From assembly GCA_020059915.1 (NCBI GenBank), contig JAGVBB010000005.1, positions 1 to 45,595 on the forward strand: a stretch of DNA of 45,595 nt. Reading direction: 5' to 3'. The position numbers and the translations under genes are program-made. Shown piece by piece: positions 40,562-45,595 of the stretch (position 1 is its first letter; each line of letters starts with the position of its first letter). Source of the stretch: Minisyncoccota bacterium. GTDB taxonomy: Bacteria; Patescibacteriota; Minisyncoccia; UBA6257; GWB1-50-10. Below the pieces are notes generated by a model. The model searched no databases. It saw only the letters and a list, made by a program, of their open reading frames with translations, and was not told the origin of the DNA.

Positions 40562-42671
40562 CAAAGTGTATACTTTTTTCAAATTGAATAAGCTTTTCCT
40601 TTAGTAGTGGATATTTTGAAAGTGTTGGATTTGCAGTAAGTATCTTTTGAGCAAGTGCTCTTGCTTCTTTTATGAGGTCCGGATTTTGTATTGCCTTCAT
40701 AGCAATATCAGGCATTCCTGTTTGTGAGGTCCCCAAAAATTCTCCTGGTCCACGAAGGCGGAGATCATATTCAGCGAGCTCAAAACCATTTTTTGCTTCT
40801 ACTATTGCCTTCATTCGTTTTTTTGTTGTCTCCGAATTTCCTTGCGAAAAAAGAAAGCAATATGATTGATGTTCTGCTCGTCCAACACGCCCCCTAAATT
40901 GATGAAGTTGTGCAAGTCCAAATCGGTCTGCTCCTTCAATCATCATAATCGTGGCATTGGGTACGTCTACGCCAACCTCAATAACTGATGTTGCTACAAT
41001 AATTTGTATTTTGTTTTCAGCAAACAATTTCATAATTTGCTCCTTTTCTTTGGGAGAAAGTTTTCCATGAATCATTCCAACACTAAATTCTTTAAATATA
41101 TATTTGGATAGTTTCTCGTATTCTTCTGTTACGGTTTTTATTAAAAGTAATTGTTCTTCGCGAGCAGACAGTGTTTCGCTTGGTTTAATACGTGGGCAAA
41201 TAACAAATGCTTGTCTGCCTTTTTTTATTTCTGTGTGTATTTGTTCATGCGCTTTTTCACGATCATTGTCTGGAATTGCTTTGGTAATAATCTGTTTTCT
41301 ATTTTTGGGAAGTTCATTGATAAGTGATATGTCGAGGTCACCAAAAAGAGTAAGTGCTAATGTGCGGGGAATTGGCGTTGCGGTCATAGAAAGGAAGTGT
41401 GGTGCAAACTCTTTTTCACGTTCGAGTGTTGCCCGTTGTTCAACGCCAAACCGATGCTGTTCGTCTATGATAACGAATGCTAGATGTTTGAAATTCACGC
41501 CTTTTTGAATCAATGCGTGGGTTCCTATAATAATTGATGCTGTCCCGTTTTCGATTAGTCGCCTTGCCTCTTGTTTGGTGAGTATAGATTCTAATTCGGC
41601 ATCATATCGTATTTTTGCCTCACTTCCTGTATAGAGAAGAATACTGACATCTTGATTCTTAAAAAGTTTGTTAAGTGTTCGATAGTGTTGCTGGGCGAGA
41701 ATTTCTGTTGGAGCCATAAATGCGGTCTGCAAACCAGATTTTGCTACAAGAAGAGCTGAAATACCAGCAATAACCGTTTTTCCCGATCCGACATCTCCCT
41801 CAATGAGCCGATTCATAGGAAATGGCCGTTCTATATCTTTAATGATTTCCCATAATGATTTTTTTTGTGACTCAGTGAGTTCAAATGGGAGTCCTTTTAA
41901 TAATGTTTTTATAAAAGGAATGTCTTCCTTAACAGTGTGTGCCTTCTTCATTGCAATCTTCATGCGCTCACGAAGAGTTGTTAATTGAAGGAGAAAAAGA
42001 TCTTCAAATGCAAATCTTCTTTTTGCTAATAATGCATCTTCAATAGTGTCTGGAAAATGAACTATGTGTATTGCTTCTTGAATATTTGGAAATCCAAGCG
42101 ATTTACGAATTGCTTCTGGAATAATATCGGGAATATCAATCTGTTCTTTTAGTATTGGTTGAATGAGGAAGCGAATTCCTTTTGAGGTAAGTCCTTTTGT
42201 TTCTTTATATATTGGAATGATTCGCCCAGTGTGTCTTGTTTCGTGTCGCATATGATCACTGACAAGTTCATATGTTGGGTTTGATAGATATATCTCTCCC
42301 GTTTTTTTTGATTCTATTATTTTTCCTGCGAAATTCGCCCGCCTTCCGGGGACCAATATATTTTTTATATATGGTTGGTTAAACCAAGTTGCTCGTATGG
42401 TTCCTGTTTGATCCTGAAGTTCTGCCTCGACGAGGTAGAGATTTCGCTTCCACGTATTGCGTGATTTTATGGAAACAACTTCTGCAGTGATAGTTGCTTC
42501 TTGGTTTGGAATGAGATCTTCGATGGTATAAATTTTCGAAAAATCTTCATATCGTGTTGGAAGGAAAAAAAGTAAGTCGTGTATTGTTTCTATCCCAAGC
42601 TTCTTTAGTTTTGGAAGAAAGCGAGTTTGTATTCCCCGTATATCAGACAAATGTTTGTTTTGGGGTGGCAT
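40557..42671 (-). CDS. recG: ATP-dependent DNA helicase RecG
   Basis: RecG remodels stalled replication forks and Holliday junctions. The 704 residues cover the N-terminal wedge/OB domain (about 1-200; NPTYELV) and the SF2 helicase core: Walker A GDVGSGKTV, DEQH box IIDEQHRFG, motif III MTATPIPRTLAL, and motif VI region HQFRGRVGR. The C-terminal TRG motif region, EYDLRLRGPGEFLGTSQTG, is present. I start it at 42671 (MPPQNKHLSDIRG): TATAAT (42686-42681) lies nine bases upstream, inside a longer frame that begins at 42692. Confidence 0.94.
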   Translation of the reverse strand: MPPQNKHLSDIRGIQTRFLPKLKKLGIETIHDLLFFLPTRYEDFSKIYTIEDLIPNQEATITAEVVSIKSRNTWKRNLYLVEAELQDQTGTIRATWFNQPYIKNILVPGRRANFAGKIIESKKTGEIYLSNPTYELVSDHMRHETRHTGRIIPIYKETKGLTSKGIRFLIQPILKEQIDIPDIIPEAIRKSLGFPNIQEAIHIVHFPDTIEDALLAKRRFAFEDLFLLQLTTLRERMKIAMKKAHTVKEDIPFIKTLLKGLPFELTESQKKSLWEIIKDIERPFPMNRLIEGDVGSGKTVIAGISALLVAKSGLQTAFMAPTEILAQQHYRTLNKLFKNQDVSILLYTGSEAKIRYDAELESILTKQEARRLIENGTASIIIGTHALIQKGVNFKHLAFVIIDEQHRFGVEQRATLEREKEFAPHFLSMTATPIPRTLALTLFGDLDISLINELPKNRKQIITKAIPDNDREKAHEQIHTEIKKGRQAFVICPRIKPSETLSAREEQLLLIKTVTEEYEKLSKYIFKEFSVGMIHGKLSPKEKEQIMKLFAENKIQIIVATSVIEVGVDVPNATIMMIEGADRFGLAQLHQFRGRVGRAEHQSYCFLFSQGNSETTKKRMKAIVEAKNGFELAEYDLRLRGPGEFLGTSQTGMPDIAMKAIQNPDLIKEARALAQKILTANPTLSKYPLLKEKLIQFEKSIHFE

Positions 42672-42734
42672 ATCGCGCATATTATAATTCATTTTTTACT
42701 TTTTTTACACATCCAAAGAAAACGTATTCGTGTG

Positions 42735-42740
42735 TATAAT
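42735..42740 (+). promoter_or_regulatory. -10 box of the eno leader
   Basis: TATAAT followed by six bases and the ATG at 42747, the first base of the conserved leader. Sequence upstream of the leader is unrelated to that before pilT apart from TATAAT. Confidence 0.75.
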
Positions 42741-42746
42741 GATGTT

Positions 42747-42809
42747 ATGGATCCCGTTAGAAAACGGACTGTCCATATTTTAACCACAAGAGTATGTATA
42801 TATACATAG
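42747..42809 (+). CDS. Leader ORF before eno (20 codons)
   Basis: ATG at the predicted transcription start, coding MDPVRKRTVHILTTRVCIYT and ending TAG. It shares MDPVRKRT with the pilT leader ORF but is nine codons longer. The distance to the eno ATG (111 bases) equals that in the pilT leader. Translation is plausible by analogy with leaderless genes but not proven. Confidence 0.4.
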   Translation: MDPVRKRTVHILTTRVCIYT

Positions 42810-42862
42810 AAATATCATTATCGTCGAACAAACCAAATTGTCAGGTTTTCTAACGGGATGGA
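42747..42862 (+). promoter_or_regulatory. Conserved 116-nt structured 5' leader, eno copy
   Basis: Same length and the same terminal blocks as 23438-23553. The arms ATCCCGTTAGAAAAC (42751-42765) and GTTTTCTAACGGGAT (42845-42859) are perfectly complementary and the second includes the start of the eno ATG at 42858. The middle contains its own hairpin TATGTA-TATA-TACATA, which the pilT copy lacks. The 53-base 3' block is identical in both copies. Confidence 0.75.
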
Positions 42863-44114
42863 GATAACAATGCGAACAATTGAGAGAATGTATGCCCGCG
42901 AAATACTTGATTCTCGTGGTATTCCTACTGTTGAGGTGGAAATAACAATTTCTGGAGGTTTTAATGGGCGAGCATCCGTCCCTTCTGGTGCATCAACGGG
43001 GAGTCATGAGGCACATGAGTTGCGGGATAATGATGAAAAAAGATTTTTTGGAAAAGGCGTATCAATTGCCGTTTCAAACATTAATAAAGAACTCCGTAGT
43101 GCATTTATTGGTAAAGAATGGAATCAGGGCACACTTGATAAAACACTTATTGCTATTGATGGAACAGATCAGAAAGAGCGCTTGGGAGCAAATGCCATTC
43201 TCGGTGTTTCTCTCGCATTTGCACACGCTTCGGCTCTTGCGCACAACATCCCACTTTTTGAATATGTTAATGCAATTGTTCCATTCTATAGCGAAAAAAA
43301 GATGCCAGCTCCAATGATGAATGTCTTGAATGGAGGAAAACACGCAACACACTCAACAGATATTCAGGAATTTATGATTGTTCCTAGGGGGGCGCCGAGT
43401 TTTCATGAATCATTGCGATATGGATCAGAAACATTTCACGCACTAAAGACTATTCTCAACGAAAAAGGATTTTCTACAGCGGTTGGAGATGAGGGTGGAT
43501 TTTCTATTCTACTTCCTTCAAATGAGGAGGCGCTGAAGTTGCTTGTTCTCGCAGTGGAGCGAGCGGGGTATATTCCAGGAAAAGACATATACATTGCTCT
43601 TGATGTTGCTGCAACAGAACTATTTTCAAATGGTGTGTATGCATTTATTTCAGAGAAGCGCGAATTAAAAGCTGCCGATCTTATTGATGTATATAAATCA
43701 TGGTGTGAAAAATATCCAATCATTTCTATTGAAGATGGATGCGCTGAAGATGATTGGGCGGGGCACGTATTACTCACGAAGATGTTGGGAGAAAAAATTC
43801 AACTTGTCGGAGATGATTTGTTTGTTACTAATGAGAAGCGACTACGAAAGGGAATAGAAGAAAAGGCGGCAAATGCAATTCTTATAAAACCAAACCAGAT
43901 TGGGACGCTAACTGAAACATTTGAAACAATTCGTGTTGCCCGAGATGCAGGATACAAAATTATCATTTCGCATCGGTCAGGAGAAACAGAAGATACAACA
44001 ATAGCAGATATCGCTGTTGGTGTTGGTGCTGATTTTATAAAAACAGGATCATTGTCGCGCACAGAAAGAATTGCAAAATATAATCAGTTACTTCGTATTG
44101 AGGAACTTCTATAA
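42858..44114 (+). CDS. eno: Enolase
   Basis: Enolase interconverts 2-phosphoglycerate and phosphoenolpyruvate. At 418 residues it is normal length. Visible motifs: AREILDSRGIPTVEVE at the N-terminus, SGASTGSHEA (loop 1), DEGGFS, the metal ligands in IALDVAATE and IEDGCAEDDW, the catalytic Lys in AILIKPNQIGT (about 343), and HRSGETEDTTIADIAVG. The first ATG (42858) is at the end of the structured leader; an alternative ATG at 42870 gives MRTIERMYAREIL and has GGAG six bases before it. Both are plausible. Confidence 0.96.
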   Translation: MEITMRTIERMYAREILDSRGIPTVEVEITISGGFNGRASVPSGASTGSHEAHELRDNDEKRFFGKGVSIAVSNINKELRSAFIGKEWNQGTLDKTLIAIDGTDQKERLGANAILGVSLAFAHASALAHNIPLFEYVNAIVPFYSEKKMPAPMMNVLNGGKHATHSTDIQEFMIVPRGAPSFHESLRYGSETFHALKTILNEKGFSTAVGDEGGFSILLPSNEEALKLLVLAVERAGYIPGKDIYIALDVAATELFSNGVYAFISEKRELKAADLIDVYKSWCEKYPIISIEDGCAEDDWAGHVLLTKMLGEKIQLVGDDLFVTNEKRLRKGIEEKAANAILIKPNQIGTLTETFETIRVARDAGYKIIISHRSGETEDTTIADIAVGVGADFIKTGSLSRTERIAKYNQLLRIEELL

Positions 44115-44124
44115 TTGACTTATC

Positions 44125-44185
44125 TATAATTTTAGTTTATTGTATGTTCACTGTTCAATAACAAATAAATATAGAAGGAGGAGAT
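44125..44185 (+). promoter_or_regulatory. Promoter and Shine-Dalgarno leader of the 145-residue gene
   Basis: TATAAT (44125-44130) lies about 55 bases before the ATG. The leader contains a TTATTG/CAATAA hairpin and then AGAAGGAGGAGAT directly before ATG 44186. A strong Shine-Dalgarno is rare in this window. Confidence 0.5.
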
Positions 44186-44623
44186 ATGGATTCACAGAAA
44201 CAGACGGCATATATGTTTCTTGCTATTTTTTTATTAGGTTTTTTATATGTTTTTCTTACCTATAAATCTCCATATGAACAAGCAATAGCTTTGGAGAACA
44301 GAATAAAGGAGGAGATGAAAGATATAGAAAACGCAAAAATACCATGGATTGTGTGTAATGACAGTACTGCAAAAGAAATTGAAAAAGGCGACTATTTATA
44401 TATTGAAGAATCATTTGTTCGGGTGGATACGGTAAATACAGATAGTCTTGGTGTGTATTCACCAAAAGGACTCTTTGATTTGTCAAAACAGGATGTAGCT
44501 CTTGCAAAAAGCTTTTTATTTAAAAAGGGTACACTGAACTATGAATATGCAAAAAGAGGAATGATCCTTGAGGAAGTAGAGAAGAAAAAGAAACAATTAG
44601 AAAAATCTGAAAAAAAAGAATAA
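44186..44623 (+). CDS. Hypothetical single-pass membrane protein
   Basis: A 145-residue protein with an N-terminal membrane helix (about 8-26), a helical segment (about 30-50), a soluble middle and a Lys/Glu-rich coiled-coil tail (EEVEKKKKQLEKSEKKE). I recognise no family. It is expressed from its own promoter with an AAGGAGG site six bases before the ATG, in contrast to its leaderless neighbours, which suggests high translation. It lies between eno and prfA, with a terminator after it. A role in surface or envelope structure is possible but unsupported. Confidence 0.6.
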   Translation: MDSQKQTAYMFLAIFLLGFLYVFLTYKSPYEQAIALENRIKEEMKDIENAKIPWIVCNDSTAKEIEKGDYLYIEESFVRVDTVNTDSLGVYSPKGLFDLSKQDVALAKSFLFKKGTLNYEYAKRGMILEEVEKKKKQLEKSEKKE

Positions 44624-44627
44624 TACA

Positions 44628-44651
44628 TTCCCCGCACTAGCGGGGAATTTT
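44628..44651 (+). terminator. Terminator before prfA
   Basis: Stem TTCCCCGC/GCGGGGAA with loop ACTA, then TTTTATT. Confidence 0.75.
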
Positions 44652-44694
44652 ATTACTTGTTTATAAATGATTTTATTGGTAGATTAAGAACGAT

Positions 44695-45435
44695 ATGGAA
44701 GACGTTCAGAATATAAATAAAATCATTATGGAGATCCGAGCTGGTGCTGGGGGAGACGAGGCATCATTATTTGCTGGTGATTTGGCGCGCATGTATCAAA
44801 AATATGCGTTGAAAAAGGGGTGGAATTTTTCGATTGTTGATGCATCGGAATCTGGTGCAAAGGGATATAAAACACTTGTTGCTGAAATAAAGGGACAGGG
44901 GGCATACAATACATTTAAGAATGAATCTGGTGTGCACCGCGTTCAGCGAGTTCCTTCAACAGAGAGACAGGGACGTATTCATACCTCAACTGCATCAGTT
45001 GCGGTGCTCCCCATTGTTGAGGCAAAAGTGGTTGAGGTTCGCGATGGCGATTTGGAGGTCACATTTTGTCGTGCAGGTGGTCCTGGCGGGCAAAACGTTA
45101 ATAAAGTTGAAACTGCGGTTCGCATTGTTCACAAACCAACAGGAATTATTGTTGCGTCTCGTGAGGAACGAACTCAACACGCAAATCGTGAAAAAGCTAT
45201 GGATGTGTTGCGAGCAAAATTATTTGAAGCACAACGTGAACAGGCGGTTGGTTCGGTAGATCAGATTAGAAAGGAGCAGGTGGGGACTGCAGATAGATCA
45301 GAAAAAATTCGTACCTATAATTTTCCTGATGATCGAATCACTGATCATCGTATTGGAAAGAAATGGAGCAATCTTGAGAAGATTTTGGAGGGTGACTTTG
45401 ATAAAATTGCAGATGCATTCAAGGACAGTAATTAA
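44695..45435 (+). CDS. prfA: Peptide chain release factor 1 lacking domain 1
   Basis: A class I release factor reading UAA/UAG. It has the codon-recognition PxT motif as VPSTE (about 90; the RF1 type, not the SPF of RF2) and the catalytic GGQ in [10 protein letters not shown] (about 130-139). The N-terminal ~100-residue domain 1 of normal 360-residue RF1 is missing: the protein opens straight at the domain 2 motif [19 protein letters not shown] terminator sits 44-67 bases upstream, so no missing 5' part can exist. The 246 residues keep domains 2, 3 and 4. Confidence 0.9.
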   Translation: MEDVQNINKIIMEIRAGAGGDEASLFAGDLARMYQKYALKKGWNFSIVDASESGAKGYKTLVAEIKGQGAYNTFKNESGVHRVQRVPSTERQGRIHTSTASVAVLPIVEAKVVEVRDGDLEVTFCRAGGPGGQNVNKVETAVRIVHKPTGIIVASREERTQHANREKAMDVLRAKLFEAQREQAVGSVDQIRKEQVGTADRSEKIRTYNFPDDRITDHRIGKKWSNLEKILEGDFDKIADAFKDSN

Positions 45436-45468
45436 AGTTTGGGCATTCCTTTTTGAAATTTGTAAATT

Positions 45469-45494
45469 AAAATCGCCAGTTATGGCGATTTTTT
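45469..45494 (+). terminator. Terminator after prfA
   Basis: Stem AATCGCCA/TGGCGATT with loop GTTA, then T4 after the stem. The remaining 100 bases to the window end hold no gene I can support. Confidence 0.8.
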
Positions 45495-45595
45495 GTGTGC
45501 TGTAATTATACACTTTGCGCGAACTTTCTTTGAACGGAACTAAGGAAGCCAGCCCCGCCACCGCTCGCTCCGCTCGCCACACCACAGAAAAATAC

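Noticed and set aside
42747-42862. Fluoride riboswitch before eno
   Set aside because: Enolase genes can be under fluoride riboswitches, but the leader does not show that consensus, is twice as long, and occurs before pilT as well.
44115-44130. -35/-10 pair TTGACT...TATAAT after eno
   Set aside because: The hexamers are only four bases apart, too close for sigma-70; only the TATAAT is kept as a feature.
45298-45585. 95-codon minus-strand ORF at the window end
   Set aside because: Mostly antisense to prfA and crosses its terminator.

Overview
This window looks like a chromosomal segment of a Candidate Phyla Radiation (Patescibacteria, Parcubacteria/Paceibacteria-like) bacterium. The case rests on several things read from the sequence. 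The DNA is AT-rich. Translation proteins are trimmed: IF2 lacks its N-terminal region, PheT lacks the EMAP/B1 tRNA-binding insert, and RF1 lacks domain 1. A type IV pilus cluster is present without a secretin gene in view. Surface proteins are very long FN3/W-rich polypeptides. Most genes have a TATAAT-like box ending only 6-8 nt before the start codon and no Shine-Dalgarno, which implies leaderless mRNAs. TGA ends several genes, so the genetic code is the standard one. The lineage is inferred from gene content; no rRNA is present.

Layout: 0.2-5 kb holds an SdpI-like membrane protein, an HNH endonuclease fused end-on to tRNA-Leu, tRNAs Ser, Glu, Cys, Gly and Arg, infB-rbfA and small membrane proteins. 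5-8.6 kb holds a permuted papain-like protein, a cupredoxin, clpP, tyrS and an anchored protein. 8.7-12 kb is an accessory segment: two paralogous tiny acidic proteins that share 51 identical bases across their translation start, two unrelated HELIH zincin-like proteins, and a protein with a Bacteroidetes/Ignavibacteria-type T9SS sorting domain. 12-18 kb holds two secreted surface proteins. 18-29.8 kb carries comF and the type IV pilus genes (pilM, N, O, a PilP-like gene, pilB, pilT, pilC, two pilins, pilD and four minor-pilin-like genes), running directly into ligA. 31.9-37.5 kb holds a lytic transglycosylase, rplY, gatC-gatA, two cysteine peptidase-like proteins and tRNAs Asp, Met/Ile and fMet. 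37.5-45.5 kb holds pheS-pheT, recG, eno, a small membrane protein and a short prfA.

The strongest candidate for something undescribed is a 116-nt 5' leader found twice, before pilT (23438-23553) and before eno (42747-42862). The two copies have identical length. Similarity starts at the predicted transcription start, which is itself an AUG of a short upstream ORF (MDPVRKRT...). Two near-identical blocks flank a variable middle. A perfect 15-bp long-range stem pairs the 5' end with the start codon of the downstream gene, while the 5' arm can instead fold on itself. This looks like a cis-acting RNA switch shared by pilus retraction and glycolysis. I do not recognise it as a named family.

Other notable patterns: a hairpin repeat between tRNA genes and their terminators at two loci, a duplicated tRNA-Arg 3' end, dispersed palindromic repeats that supply the -10 boxes of a surface-protein gene and pilN, and a family of covarying terminator palindromes.
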